Positions 6,934 to 19,331 are shown, counted from the stretch's first letter. The stretch: DNA of 64,000 nt from Chlamydiales bacterium (GCA_024233455.1 JACKPP010000001.1:186001-250000), one strand, 5' to 3'. Notes: a model not told the origin generated them from the sequence alone. Numbers and translations: made by a program.

Positions 6934-8280
6934 TTAGGCAATCAAGCAATTTTGGGATTCATGGTCAGAGCCATCTTCTGGTGTTTCTGGCGGCAGGTCA
7001 CTAGCCAAAGAGCCATCTTCTGGTGTTTCTGGCGGCATGTCACTAGCCAAAGAGCCATCCTCTGGTGTTTCTGGCGGCAGGTCACTAGCCAAAGAGCCAT
7101 CCTCTGGTGTGTCTAGTGGCCAGGCTTCATTGGCGTAGTCTTGTAAAAGTTTAGGTCCATCTTCTCGCAACTGATTCGGATCTCTTGTTGGGATTATAGA
7201 GATCACCATAAATGCAAAAGTATTCGTGTTAACAACTATACGCCAGTCAGGAAGTTGCATACAAAAAGCAAGAACATCTTCACCAGGCAGGAATTGCGTC
7301 CACATCCTACCATCGTTCAATGCTATCACACACTTCTGCCAACGCCCCCTCTGTTCATCATGCATATGAGTGTCACATATAACCATTTTGGCTATAGCTA
7401 CCGTTTTTTCTTCTTCAGGACATAATCGCAATACTCGACTGGGCCGCCAGGCTTCGATAGCTCTTGCTTTTATTTGTACCAAAGCATTTTTGGCAGCACT
7501 CTGCTTTGCCTCTTTACGTGTCTTTGCCTTTGCGCAAGCCTCAATGGACCAGCCTCCATATTCATAATAGACCGTGGCTTTGAAACTCCCTGACTGCTCT
7601 GAAATCTTGTACTTAGGTAAGCATCCTTTATACTGAACGCACTCTTGGAGTCGACTTTTCCAGTTAATTGGGGGATTGGCTAAAATGCTTTCGACCACAA
7701 CACCCAGCTTTTTCCTAAAAAGAGAGCTGGCAGCGCTTGCTTGAGTATCAAGGGTAATAGCTCCGAGCAAGGCCTCAAATGTATCCGCTAATATAGTCTT
7801 AAATGTTTTCGGATCGGTAGTTGCCAAAACAGACTTACCAACCATGACCTTATTATCTAAATGGAGGCAAAGACCATACTCAAAGCAAGCCTCATTACTT
7901 ACCAGAATGTGTTTTTTTTTAGACAGTTCCCCGGAATTTAAATCGGGAAATTTCTTTATGAGATATTCCGAAACTGCGGCATTCAAAACAGTATCCCCTA
8001 AAAACGCCAACCGTTTATATTGTTCCGGGTATTCATTGGGAGTAGGGAATGCATCAGGATCAAAAAAATTTTCACCAGCTATACGCGTTTCAGGCTTAAT
8101 TTCTTCGGCACAAAACGAGGTGTGGGTTAATGCTGCTTTTAGATAACCCAACTCTTTAAATTGGTAACCTATTAAGTCTTGAAAATCGCCCAAATTTTGA
8201 AAGAATGGTGGGTGAGTCACTTTCGTTGAGCCGAAAACTAATCTTGATAAAGGCATATTCTCTTTCCCCTCTGAAAACAT
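6934..8280 (-). CDS. RNase III-like protein with dsRNA-binding domain and C-terminal repeats
   Basis: Residues about 33-200 resemble the RNase III catalytic domain and about 206-272 a double-stranded RNA-binding domain (KSRLQE, YYEYGGW, RKEAKQSAAKNAL). The signature helix reads YKRLAFLGDTVL where active enzymes have NERLEFLGD: the glutamates matching E. coli E38 and E41 are K89 and A92. D96 and the later acidic pair D166/E169 in ADTFEALLGA are kept. Residues 273-390 are an extra domain I do not recognise, followed by three and a half 14-residue repeats (TPEDGSLASDLPPE). At 448 residues it is twice the length of a normal rnc product (about 230), so it is probably an additional, altered paralogue that binds dsRNA but cleaves poorly or not at all (inference). 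Confidence 0.8.
   Translation of the reverse strand: MFSEGKENMPLSRLVFGSTKVTHPPFFQNLGDFQDLIGYQFKELGYLKAALTHTSFCAEEIKPETRIAGENFFDPDAFPTPNEYPEQYKRLAFLGDTVLNAAVSEYLIKKFPDLNSGELSKKKHILVSNEACFEYGLCLHLDNKVMVGKSVLATTDPKTFKTILADTFEALLGAITLDTQASAASSLFRKKLGVVVESILANPPINWKSRLQECVQYKGCLPKYKISEQSGSFKATVYYEYGGWSIEACAKAKTRKEAKQSAAKNALVQIKARAIEAWRPSRVLRLCPEEEKTVAIAKMVICDTHMHDEQRGRWQKCVIALNDGRMWTQFLPGEDVLAFCMQLPDWRIVVNTNTFAFMVISIIPTRDPNQLREDGPKLLQDYANEAWPLDTPEDGSLASDLPPETPEDGSLASDMPPETPEDGSLASDLPPETPEDGSDHESQNCLIA
6967..7110 (-). repeat. 42-bp in-frame tandem repeat in RNase III-like gene
   Basis: Three full 42-base units plus a partial one encode TPEDGS(LASD[L/M]PPE). Units differ by only a few bases, so the array is recent or homogenised and may vary in copy number between strains. 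Confidence 0.9.
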
Positions 8281-8477
8281 TTCTTAAGGATTATAAGAAT
8301 CTAACCATTACTGTCTATATTAGACTGCATCTTTCAATACCTCCCCTTTGGCAACCCACAGAAAGCACTTCTTGAAGAACAGCTCTAAACTTTAGCAATC
8401 TAAACCCTGAGTGGGATGACCTACTGCACACACCCTTGTCAATGCCACTCAATATAAATTTAGAATTATTAATTTAT

Positions 8478-8506
8478 TTGTTTATATTTAAGTTTTGTTA
8501 TATATA
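8478..8506 (+). promoter_or_regulatory. putative sigma-70 promoter of the DUF1328-type gene
   Basis: TTGTTT, 17-base spacer, TATATA in an A/T-rich tract, ending 20 bases before the ATG at 8527. The A/T background makes chance matches likely. Confidence 0.4.
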
Positions 8507-8526
8507 AAAGGATAAATAGAGGTTTT

Positions 8527-8706
8527 ATGTTATATCTTGCATTAGTATTTTTGATTATCGCATTGATTGCAGCATTGTTTGGATTCACCGGAATCGCAGC
8601 CGGAGCTATGACCATCGCTCGGTTTTTATTCTTTGTCTTTGTCGTTTTACTTGTGTTGGCTTTGGTTTTTCACTTCACGGGATTTAGCATTTCTTGGCAA
8701 AAGTAA
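8527..8706 (+). CDS. small two-helix membrane protein, DUF1328/YtjA-like
   Basis: Encodes 59 residues made of two hydrophobic helices: [20 protein letters not shown], then TGIAAGAM, then a second helix and a short polar end. The [10 protein letters not shown] turn is characteristic of the DUF1328 family of tiny bacterial inner-membrane proteins of unknown role. GAGG lies a few bases before the ATG, a promoter-like sequence lies upstream, and a strong hairpin terminator follows one base after the stop, making this a complete monocistronic unit. Confidence 0.8.
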   Translation: MLYLALVFLIIALIAALFGFTGIAAGAMTIARFLFFVFVVLLVLALVFHFTGFSISWQK

Positions 8707-8733
8707 CAAAACCCTAGGAATCCTAGGGTTTTG
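8707..8733. terminator. bidirectional hairpin terminator
   Basis: Perfect 12-bp stem CAAAACCCTAGG/CCTAGGGTTTTG with a 3-base loop, placed between the convergent genes ending at 8706 and 8748. The T-run forms the outer part of the stem on either strand. Confidence 0.8.
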
Positions 8734-8747
8734 TCGAAAACGTTGTT

Positions 8748-9302
8748 TTAGGCTTTGACGTGGTGGGCAAATTTAGCGATTGCCAAACCTGCTAAAAACC
8801 ACATGATCGTATTGTCGAAAAATTCAACTAACGAAAATGAAACCGGAAAACTCCACCAATTCCACGAAGGAACGGCCATCATCCAGGCTGAAAATATCCC
8901 CACAAGGGTCGCAATAAGCAGTCGAAATCCGTAACTAGACTTGGTAAAGCTTGCCACGATATAGCTGATGATGCCAGCTGCTACAAAAAGCGTAATAAAT
9001 TGAATGATGAGATTAGGCGCCATGTTAAAGTTTTTGCCCTCAGGCGTGACTGCAGCAAACATGATCGGTCCGCATTGGTATTTTTTATGAAATTGTTCTT
9101 CATCTCCACCACAACAGCCAGGTAGCAAATAAACACCTTGACCACAGGTAGCATTTTTCTTTATGACCATAGCCACTTCTTCAGCATTACAAAAGTCCTT
9201 GAAGCTTGTTTTGTGCCATGGCAGCACAGCCCAAGAAAGAAAACTCCATACAAAAGCAACGATTGCCCCTGTTAAAGCTCCCAATAATATTCCTTTTTTC
9301 AC
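8748..9302 (-). CDS. integral membrane protein of unknown function
   Basis: 184 residues. Residues about 4-28 form a first hydrophobic helix (LLGALTGAIVAFVWSF); a soluble loop with several cysteines (DFCNAEE, ATCGQG, PGCCGGDEE, YQCGP) follows; then three further membrane helices in the C-terminal half. The cysteine-rich loop could be disulfide-bonded if periplasmic, but topology cannot be decided by eye. It lies 13 bases downstream of ligA on the same strand and may be cotranscribed with it. I recognise no family. Confidence 0.75.
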   Translation of the reverse strand: MKKGILLGALTGAIVAFVWSFLSWAVLPWHKTSFKDFCNAEEVAMVIKKNATCGQGVYLLPGCCGGDEEQFHKKYQCGPIMFAAVTPEGKNFNMAPNLIIQFITLFVAAGIISYIVASFTKSSYGFRLLIATLVGIFSAWMMAVPSWNWWSFPVSFSLVEFFDNTIMWFLAGLAIAKFAHHVKA

Positions 9303-9315
9303 TAAAACCTCCTGT

Positions 9316-12982
<3,667 letters not shown>

Positions 12983-13029
12983 GGCCGCATCGTAGCGATT
13001 TAATGATTATTTTACAAAGTGCGTTGAGA

Positions 13030-13917
13030 TTAGGCTTTGCCAAATAAACAAAGTTCGAAAAAATCTTCCCAATGTTCTTTCTTGGCCAAGGAAGTTAACT
13101 TAGCTTTATCCAAACCGGTCATTCTTGCAAACTCGCCAAGATAAGGTGCTATATCTCGATGGTAGTCCATCTTCATAAGTCGCTCCTGAATAATTCCCGA
13201 CTTAACATGGTTATATATTATGGGACCCATAAATAGAATATGTCGATCTTTAATTTGCTGAATTTTTTTTGCCTGTTCTGGACTCTTCCTAATATGTGCA
13301 AAAAAACCAAATAGACTGATCCGATGAATGAGATATCCCATAACTTCGATTTCATCAGACCGTTTTTTCAGTTCCCAATAACTCCACGTAGCTAAAGTGT
13401 GAATCAATAGATTGGTATTAGAGACTTCTTCATTAGAAAGCAAAAGGTTCATAAAAGGTCTTTTTGCAGACTCGGCCTCCACTGGCTTTGGATCTTCTTT
13501 GGTCTCTTCTGTTTTTGGATCAATATCAGTCGGACTTTCCATTTTTGGGGCAGTGAGAGCTACAGTTTCTGGATTTGGTTTTAAAGACTCGGCCTCCACT
13601 GGCTTTGAATCCTCTTTGACCTCTTCTGCTTTTGGATCAATATGAATCGGACCTCCCATGTTTAGAGCAGTGGGGGCTGCAGTTTCTGGATTTGGTTTGT
13701 CAGGCTCGGCCTCAACTGGAGCTTCAGATATTCTCTCTAGGCAAAAGGCCGTAATACCAATACCTATTGCGCCAATAGCTATCACTGCTATTGCACCCAT
13801 AGCAACATAATCAATTCTTCTAAATGTTAGCACTGGGGGAAGATTCGAAATGAGCTTCTGGTCAAAACATATCTTCATAATAATAAGTATTATATAAAAA
13901 ATCAGATAAAATGTCAA
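13030..13917 (-). CDS. repeat-containing single-span membrane protein, unknown
   Basis: No family recognised. A methionine at codon 14 (13878) may be the true start. One strong membrane segment lies at about residues 36-60 (YVAMGAIAVIAIGAIGIGIT), then two full 39-residue proline/acid-rich repeats plus a third start (residues 67-152, PVEAE...IDPK.EE.KED.K), then a folded-looking helical domain of about 140 residues. This layout of anchor, flexible repeat spacer and cytosol-facing domain is seen in surface or inclusion-membrane proteins, but that role is inference. The gene abuts the 13918 gene's stop, so the two are probably cotranscribed. Confidence 0.7.
   Translation of the reverse strand: MTFYLIFYIILIIMKICFDQKLISNLPPVLTFRRIDYVAMGAIAVIAIGAIGIGITAFCLERISEAPVEAEPDKPNPETAAPTALNMGGPIHIDPKAEEVKEDSKPVEAESLKPNPETVALTAPKMESPTDIDPKTEETKEDPKPVEAESAKRPFMNLLLSNEEVSNTNLLIHTLATWSYWELKKRSDEIEVMGYLIHRISLFGFFAHIRKSPEQAKKIQQIKDRHILFMGPIIYNHVKSGIIQERLMKMDYHRDIAPYLGEFARMTGLDKAKLTSLAKKEHWEDFFELCLFGKA
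13462..13719 (-). repeat. 117-bp in-frame direct repeat, 2.2 copies
   Basis: Encodes residues 67-152 of the overlapping gene: two 39-residue units sharing PVEAE, KPNPET, IDPK and KED, with the first eight residues of a third. Confidence 0.85.
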
Positions 13918-14985
13918 TTATTTTTCAAAATGGTCCAACCAAATAGTTAAACCTTTTTTTAACTGCAAAGTCTCATCAGCTTTACATGTGGATCCTCGGT
14001 CGCTCCCTGAAGCACGCAAACGATAAGTCTTAATCTTTTTTTGAAAAATGGGTTGGATTTCTATGCTTTTCAGAGGGCGAATAATGAGACGCCGCAAGGT
14101 TTTTTTGGACCATTCCATATCACATGTCAGTAAGCTTTGAGCGTGTATATTGAGCATACGACCTGCATGCAAATCAGGAGGCAAGCAAGGGAGAAAAGCC
14201 ATTTCAGTCTCTTTTTGATGAAAAAAGATAGAGCGAATTAGCTGAGCCCCCTCGGTTAAAAGAGTCAGAGGCGATAGATTGGCAGAGGGTGAATCTAAAA
14301 GTGGAGCAATACCCTGATACTGCTCATCCACAAGGCGCGGTACAAAAAGATCGGTAAAACCAGCCAAAAACAGCTGTTTAAAGGGCTCTAGAATAGTCAG
14401 TTTTTCTTTGGCCGCAATCCGCTCGGCAATGGGATGTAAGAGCGTTAGGGTGCCTTCTTCTTGAACACAGGGCGTGGCAGGGGTGAGCTGACCTAACCTA
14501 AACCAAAATGGTAAAATTTCGTCTAGCTCTAGCCGCCGCCTCATCAGCCCCATGTCTTGTGCTTTATGGCATCCTAGGGCTAGATTCTCGATAAAAGGCG
14601 CTAAAAATCCTTGCTCGCTAACCGCAATTGTTAATAGCTCTTTGGGCTTAAGCGTTCTTTTACCAATGGTAATCCCTGATGCCGGTGTGCGCTTGGCATG
14701 AATCTGCAAGGCTTTATCTTTATGCGTTACCATGAGACGCACATAGCCCTCTTTGGCTGAACCAAAAAAAATCAGAGCGCGTTTTTCTAAGTCTTGGACG
14801 AGGGTGAAGTTTTCCATTAGACCGGTGAGCTCTAAATCAAATGCCTTTTTTTCGCGAGAAATAAGGTTTTCAAATTCTAAACGGGTGGGGAAAGCACGCA
14901 TCGACCAGCTACTTCCGGGAATGAGGGCTGCTGCGCCGGGCGTATGCGAATAGGGACTCAGTCTATTATCTATTTCTATTTTCAT
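13918..14985 (-). CDS. conserved chlamydial-type hypothetical protein upstream of glgB
   Basis: 355 residues, no signal peptide or membrane segment, mixed alpha/beta composition. I recognise no enzymatic motif. An NNxxx-like N terminus (MKIEIDNRLSPYSHTPGAA) is followed by blocks such as RLMVTHKDKALQIHAKRTP and GCHKAQDMGLMRRRLELDEILPFWFRLGQ. In Chlamydia trachomatis a hypothetical gene (CT865, from memory) lies beside glgB; the position here suggests this may be its homologue, which sequence comparison would settle. It is divergent from marC with only 17 bases between the starts. Confidence 0.7.
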   Translation of the reverse strand: MKIEIDNRLSPYSHTPGAAALIPGSSWSMRAFPTRLEFENLISREKKAFDLELTGLMENFTLVQDLEKRALIFFGSAKEGYVRLMVTHKDKALQIHAKRTPASGITIGKRTLKPKELLTIAVSEQGFLAPFIENLALGCHKAQDMGLMRRRLELDEILPFWFRLGQLTPATPCVQEEGTLTLLHPIAERIAAKEKLTILEPFKQLFLAGFTDLFVPRLVDEQYQGIAPLLDSPSANLSPLTLLTEGAQLIRSIFFHQKETEMAFLPCLPPDLHAGRMLNIHAQSLLTCDMEWSKKTLRRLIIRPLKSIEIQPIFQKKIKTYRLRASGSDRGSTCKADETLQLKKGLTIWLDHFEK

Positions 14986-15002
14986 AAATTATATTTAATA
15001 TT

Positions 15003-15632
15003 ATGTTTATTTCGTTTATTTGTTTAATTATGTTTGATAGATATGTGATTTCTTTATTTTTTGTTTTAAATTCCATAGGAAATATACCCTTATTTTTAGC
15101 AATATTAGCCCCATTCCCTCTTAAACGTCAAAGAATTATCATTTTACGCGAGTTTTTATTTGCCTTCATCATTTTACTCATCTTTAATTTCTTTGGGCAG
15201 CACGCTTTAGACCTAATCGGTATTCAACCGCCTATTATTGGTATTGCTGGAGGCGCAGTGCTTTTTTTAATCGCCGTGATGATGATTTTTCCCCACGACA
15301 CCCGGCTGAAAGGATCAAAGCATGAACCGATGATTGTACCGCTGGCTACCCCTATTACGGCAGGTCCTGGCACAATCACTGCCGTCATGATTTTTTCCCA
15401 TCAGGCTTCTAGCCCATTGGTGATTACTGGAGCTATTGCCATCGCTCTTGGCCTGTCATTGATTGTGATTTTAGCTGCATCTAATATTAAGCGATTGCTC
15501 GGAGAAAAAGGGCTCTTTGCTATTGAGCGTCTCGGCGGGATGATCCTTGCGCTTATCGGGGTCCAAATGATCATGAGCGGCATTGCCAAATTCGTCCAAC
15601 ACGAATTCTTCCACCTCCCTTATGGCGGCTAA
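15003..15632 (+). CDS. MarC-family integral membrane protein
   Basis: Six-helix inner-membrane protein of the MarC/UPF0056 family (E. coli YhgN, YchE). Family blocks: NSIGNIPLFLAI near the N terminus, PLATPITAGPGTITAVM in the middle and RLGGMILALIGVQMIMSGI near the C terminus. 209 residues is normal; ATG 15030 is an alternative start. A substrate is not established for the family, despite the old link to antibiotic resistance. It points away from the adjacent minus-strand genes. Confidence 0.92.
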   Translation: MFISFICLIMFDRYVISLFFVLNSIGNIPLFLAILAPFPLKRQRIIILREFLFAFIILLIFNFFGQHALDLIGIQPPIIGIAGGAVLFLIAVMMIFPHDTRLKGSKHEPMIVPLATPITAGPGTITAVMIFSHQASSPLVITGAIAIALGLSLIVILAASNIKRLLGEKGLFAIERLGGMILALIGVQMIMSGIAKFVQHEFFHLPYGG

Positions 15633-15658
15633 AGCACGTACCGTTATACAGATATCAG

Positions 15659-16351
15659 CTAGTAAATTTTTCGCTTTTTGAGATAACCTTGCTCGTAGAA
15701 GGAAGTGTAGTCAAGCTTGCCAACGATGAGGTGGTCATCTAAAGGAATCCCCATAATGGCAGCAGACTGAGCCAGTTTTTTGGTGAGTTCAATATCGCAG
15801 GTAGAAGGTGTTGCATTCCCAGTTGGATGATTATGGCAAAGAATCATGCTTACCGCTTCATGATCTAGGGCGTAGGAAAAGACTTCCCTAGGCTCTAGGC
15901 CCACACAGTTGATCTTGCCAAGGGCTATGCGCTTGTAGTGAAAGGCAGCTCCCCTAGCATCTCGTAAAATCACTAAAAACTGCTCCCGATTAGGCTCAGG
16001 AAATTTTTCTCTAATGTAGACGAAAGCGTGAAAAGCATCCGATAAAGGATAGCGCATCACAAAGTCTGGGCGGTGAGCTCTTTTACAAAGGGCAAACAGG
16101 GCCTTTAATTGAACCGCTTTGGCCTCACCAATGCCTTTCATTTCCATGAGTTTATAAATGCTAGCATTTAAGAGCGAACGTAACGATCCATAGGACGATA
16201 AAAGATCCTGAGATAGATGCAAAACCGATTTACCTTTCGTCCCTTTTCCCAAAATAATGGCTAAGAGTTCAGAATCAGTCAAAGCTTCTTCTCCCACGGT
16301 CATCAGTCTCTCTCTAGGACGCTCATGTGCTGGCCACTTTAACATTGTCAT
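15659..16351 (-). CDS. radC: RadC/YeeS-type JAB domain protein
   Basis: Named for DNA repair, although the family's biochemical role is uncertain. N-terminal helix-hairpin-helix region (GEEALTDSELLAIILGKGTKGKSV, MKGIGEAKA) is followed by a JAB/MPN metalloprotease-like domain whose metal motif is LCHNHPTGNATPSTCDIELT, i.e. HxHPxGxxxPSxxD with all ligands present. 230 residues is normal. Last gene of a minus-strand operon; its ATG overlaps the hflX stop by four bases. Confidence 0.94.
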   Translation of the reverse strand: MTMLKWPAHERPRERLMTVGEEALTDSELLAIILGKGTKGKSVLHLSQDLLSSYGSLRSLLNASIYKLMEMKGIGEAKAVQLKALFALCKRAHRPDFVMRYPLSDAFHAFVYIREKFPEPNREQFLVILRDARGAAFHYKRIALGKINCVGLEPREVFSYALDHEAVSMILCHNHPTGNATPSTCDIELTKKLAQSAAIMGIPLDDHLIVGKLDYTSFYEQGYLKKRKIY

Positions 16352-17640
16352 ATTTCAAACTCCCTGACTTTATGCTCCAAACGTCTTGGAATATCGACAG
16401 TAAGTATAATATCATTTTCTTCATATTCGGTGCTAATGACTCTTCCCCCTTTCATAAGTTCACTTACCAGTTCGTAGTGGCTCTGGGGAATGCGCAAATG
16501 AAAAATCTGACGTAGCGTTTTGAGTGTTTCCATCATAGCCGAGCTCAGCTGCTCTAAACCTTCTCCCGTAAGCGCCGAGATAGAAACGGTGTTGGGATAT
16601 TTGATTTTTAGGCGGTAGATCATAGTCTGATCTTGGCATTTATCGATTTTGTTTAAGACGGTGATGACTGGTTTATTTTCTACACCGAGCTCTTGGATAA
16701 TCTGCATGGTCGCTTCTGCCTGCTGCTCGGCTAGCGGGTTAGAAACATCTATAATGTGCAGCAAAATATCGGTGTAAAGGGACTCTTCAAGTGTGCTTTT
16801 AAAAGCTGCTATAAGCGTAGTGGGGGTTTTACGGATAAAACCAACTGTATCAATAAGCAAAATTTCTTGGTGATTGGGCAAGTTGTATTTACGCGTCGTG
16901 GTATCCAGAGTTGCAAAAAGCTTGTCTTCAGACAGCACACCGGCAGCAGTCATGCGATTTAACAAAGTTGACTTACCGGCATTGGTGTAGCCGACAATGG
17001 CAAAGGTCGGCACACCGGTGCGCAGGCGTTTGCTGCGCTGAATATTACGATTTTTACGCACTTCTTCCAAATCTTGAGTAAGCTTATGAATCCGATCTTT
17101 GACAATACGCCTATCGATTTCGATTTGCTTTTCTCCCTCGCCTTTTAGGTAAGCTCCGCCCCCCGACGATTGACGCGACAGGTGGGTCCAAAGCCGTTTT
17201 AACCTGGGAAGCTGATAGCGAGATTTTGCCAGCTCAATTTGCAAGCAAGCCTCTTTAGTTTGGGCCCGTTTAGCAAAAATCTCCAAAATCAATTCAGTGC
17301 GGTCAATCACTGGCTTTTTAAAATAGGTCTCAATATTGCGCTGCTGATTAGGTGAGATTTCATCATCAAAAATGATCACGTCAGCTTCAAGCTCTTCTGC
17401 TTTGATGCTAAGCTCTTCTAGTTTTCCTTTGCCAATGTAGGTACCGGCATCGATTTTTTTGATCGGACAGCACACCTGAGCTACGACTTCAAAACCGTAG
17501 GTGTCACTTAAAGCTGCCAGCTCTTCTAAGTACTCTTGGCAAGTTTCAAGCATTTTAGGAAAGTAGGCCCCAACTAGCAGCGCCTTTTTTAGATCTTCTA
17601 GTTCGTAGCGCACATCCTCGTAGAGGCGATCAGTATCCAT
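16348..17640 (-). CDS. hflX: ribosome-associated GTPase HflX
   Basis: GTPase that splits or rescues 70S ribosomes under stress. N-terminal HflX domain contains AGTYIGKGKLEEL and DDEISPNQQRN; the linker has the glycine-rich SRQSSGGGAYLKGEGEKQIE; the G domain has GYTNAGKSTLLN (G1), DTVGFIRKTP (G3) and LNKIDK (G4). 430 residues is normal. It overlaps the hydrolase upstream by 11 bases and radC downstream by 4. The pairing of hflX with a PhnP-like gene is also found in Chlamydia. Confidence 0.96.
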   Translation of the reverse strand: MDTDRLYEDVRYELEDLKKALLVGAYFPKMLETCQEYLEELAALSDTYGFEVVAQVCCPIKKIDAGTYIGKGKLEELSIKAEELEADVIIFDDEISPNQQRNIETYFKKPVIDRTELILEIFAKRAQTKEACLQIELAKSRYQLPRLKRLWTHLSRQSSGGGAYLKGEGEKQIEIDRRIVKDRIHKLTQDLEEVRKNRNIQRSKRLRTGVPTFAIVGYTNAGKSTLLNRMTAAGVLSEDKLFATLDTTTRKYNLPNHQEILLIDTVGFIRKTPTTLIAAFKSTLEESLYTDILLHIIDVSNPLAEQQAEATMQIIQELGVENKPVITVLNKIDKCQDQTMIYRLKIKYPNTVSISALTGEGLEQLSSAMMETLKTLRQIFHLRIPQSHYELVSELMKGGRVISTEYEENDIILTVDIPRRLEHKVREFEI

Positions 17641-18391
17641 TGAATTCTAGCTCCAATCCGTCGTAGCCAAGTTCTACCCCAGAAGGTAGGGCAAGGCTGG
17701 TTTCTTGATGATCAATTTCATGAGCAATATGCGTGAAATAGGTTTTTTCTGCTTGTACTTTTTTAGCAAAGGCAATGGCTTCAGGAATATTAAAATGCAC
17801 CGGAGATGCATCGTAGCGCAGAGCGCTGAGCACAAGGGTCTTAACCCCATGAAGCTGGCGCAACACCTCTGGATCATAACGCTGAATATCGGTTACATAA
17901 GCCAAATCGCCAAAGCGAAAACCGGTCACTTTCATTCCAGCCTGCCAATACGTCAAATACCGCAGACGTACATCGCAAAAAATCGCCTCCCCGTAGTCCT
18001 GATCTAGTATATGACAATTCAGCTTGGCTGCTTTTGAGTCTTTTTCAAACAGGTAGTAGTAACGCGTCTCTAAGTCTTTTTTGGCATCATCACTTAAAAG
18101 ACAGGGCATGGCGCTTTTTTGTAAAAAGGTGAAAATACGCAGATCATCCACTCCGGCGATGTGATCAAAATGCGTGTGAGTGAGCAAAACACCATCTAGC
18201 TTTTTCAGGCCAAATCTAAGTGCTTGCGTGCGAAAATCGGGACCGACATCGATGAGTAGGTGTTTATCGTTGATGGTAACTAGCGCAGATGGTCTCATGC
18301 GTGTATTGCTTTGACAAACTTTGCAAGAGCACCCAATCACTGGAATGCCCATCGATCCACCCGTGCCTAAAAATAAAAATTTGCCGCTCAT
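17630..18391 (-). CDS. metallo-beta-lactamase fold hydrolase, PhnP-like
   Basis: Soluble zinc hydrolase. The N terminus GTGGSMGIPVIGCSCKVC is typical of PhnP/RNase Z-like phosphodiesterases; zinc ligands lie in HTHFDHIAGVDD, and a distal histidine in THIAHEIDH. In phosphonate users PhnP is a cyclic phosphodiesterase, but no phosphonate genes are present here, so the true substrate, perhaps a cyclic nucleotide or RNA product, is unknown. Embedded in a four-gene operon with 4- and 11-base overlaps. 253 residues. Confidence 0.88.
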   Translation of the reverse strand: MSGKFLFLGTGGSMGIPVIGCSCKVCQSNTRMRPSALVTINDKHLLIDVGPDFRTQALRFGLKKLDGVLLTHTHFDHIAGVDDLRIFTFLQKSAMPCLLSDDAKKDLETRYYYLFEKDSKAAKLNCHILDQDYGEAIFCDVRLRYLTYWQAGMKVTGFRFGDLAYVTDIQRYDPEVLRQLHGVKTLVLSALRYDASPVHFNIPEAIAFAKKVQAEKTYFTHIAHEIDHQETSLALPSGVELGYDGLELEFNGY

Positions 18392-19296
18392 ACGGAAGAG
18401 TATGCCCGATTGACTAGCTCTTTGGCAAGAAGCGCGTGATAGAGCAATCCGCGAGATCCAAATCCAGTTAAGGCGTACACCCCAGGCTGAATCTCACAAC
18501 TGATCGGGAAGTAATTGCCAGGTTGGGCCACGCGCACCCCTGCTTTCACGCCTTTTACATGGATGGCTCCCTTAACATAGCGCTTTGCCCGCGGTAGAAT
18601 AAGCTCTGTGGCAAGCTGCAAATCTGGCAGATCATCCTCAAATTGATGCTCATAAGTCGAACCCAAATGGTAACCACTTTCAGCACGCGCCAGATACCCA
18701 TCGCCGATGACACTCGTTTGGGGATCCACCTCTAAATCACACTCCAAAATCTGCCCTTTGGTGCGATGCAATTTTAAATCGGTCAGCTTTAACATCCCCT
18801 GCCCGGCAGCTAAAATCACCGCATCAAAGCCATCGGGTATTTGATCTATCTTTTCAATCTGCAATACCGCCCCTTTTCTTTGGCAGTAGCGCCATAGCCC
18901 AGCTAAGTACTTTTGGGGAAACACGGTTACTCCCGATAGAATTTTGAGCGTCCCATCCCATTCCAGATCAGGGTATTCTTCAGCCCGCTCTTGAAAGAGG
19001 CTAGTTTGCATAGCGTCCAGAGGATGTCTTACAACACCTGCTTGGTAGACCGACTCACCCAGCTCTTTGGCCGATAGCTCAAGCAAAGCCAGGCTGCTGG
19101 CCATCCCCTCATCGGCAAACCTAGATCGCCTAGCTTGCTTACCAGGAAAAGGGTGCAATAAACCCGATGCCACGCCAGATGCGCCACCACCAATTCCTAC
19201 CGCATCAAACAGCTCGACTTGAAAGCCTGCCTCTAGTGCGTAGACTGCTGCTGCAAGTCCGGCAAAGCCAGCTCCCACAATTCCCATCTTTTTCAT
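18388..19296 (-). CDS. FAD-dependent oxidoreductase, DAO/MnmC-C-like
   Basis: Flavoprotein of the D-amino-acid oxidase/glycine oxidase fold. The FAD-binding Rossmann motif GIVGAGFAGLAAAVYALEAG opens the protein, and the C-terminal ALTGFGSRGLLYHALLAKEL resembles the end of the MnmC oxidase domain (GLGSRGL...). The frame could begin with GTG 19314, but a promoter -10 lies inside that extension, so ATG 19296 is preferred. Possible roles are tRNA wobble-uridine demodification or amino-acid oxidation; the N-terminal MnmC methyltransferase is absent. First gene of the operon with the PhnP-like hydrolase, hflX and radC. Confidence 0.85.
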   Translation of the reverse strand: MKKMGIVGAGFAGLAAAVYALEAGFQVELFDAVGIGGGASGVASGLLHPFPGKQARRSRFADEGMASSLALLELSAKELGESVYQAGVVRHPLDAMQTSLFQERAEEYPDLEWDGTLKILSGVTVFPQKYLAGLWRYCQRKGAVLQIEKIDQIPDGFDAVILAAGQGMLKLTDLKLHRTKGQILECDLEVDPQTSVIGDGYLARAESGYHLGSTYEHQFEDDLPDLQLATELILPRAKRYVKGAIHVKGVKAGVRVAQPGNYFPISCEIQPGVYALTGFGSRGLLYHALLAKELVNRAYSSV

Positions 19297-19302
19297 GCAT
19301 TT

Positions 19303-19331
19303 ATCATAACTCACTTAACCACAAAATACAA
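19303..19331 (-). promoter_or_regulatory. putative promoter of the FAD oxidoreductase-hflX-radC operon
   Basis: Minus strand: TTGTAT, 17 bases, TATGAT. The -10 ends six bases before ATG 19296, so the transcript may have almost no leader. Confidence 0.5.

Noticed and set aside
6967..7110. short regular repeats considered as a CRISPR array
   Set aside because: Units are contiguous and in frame, with no spacers.
6925..7116. plus-strand ORF with repeats over the end of the RNase III-like gene
   Set aside because: Shadow of the 42-bp repeats in the other strand; no ribosome site.
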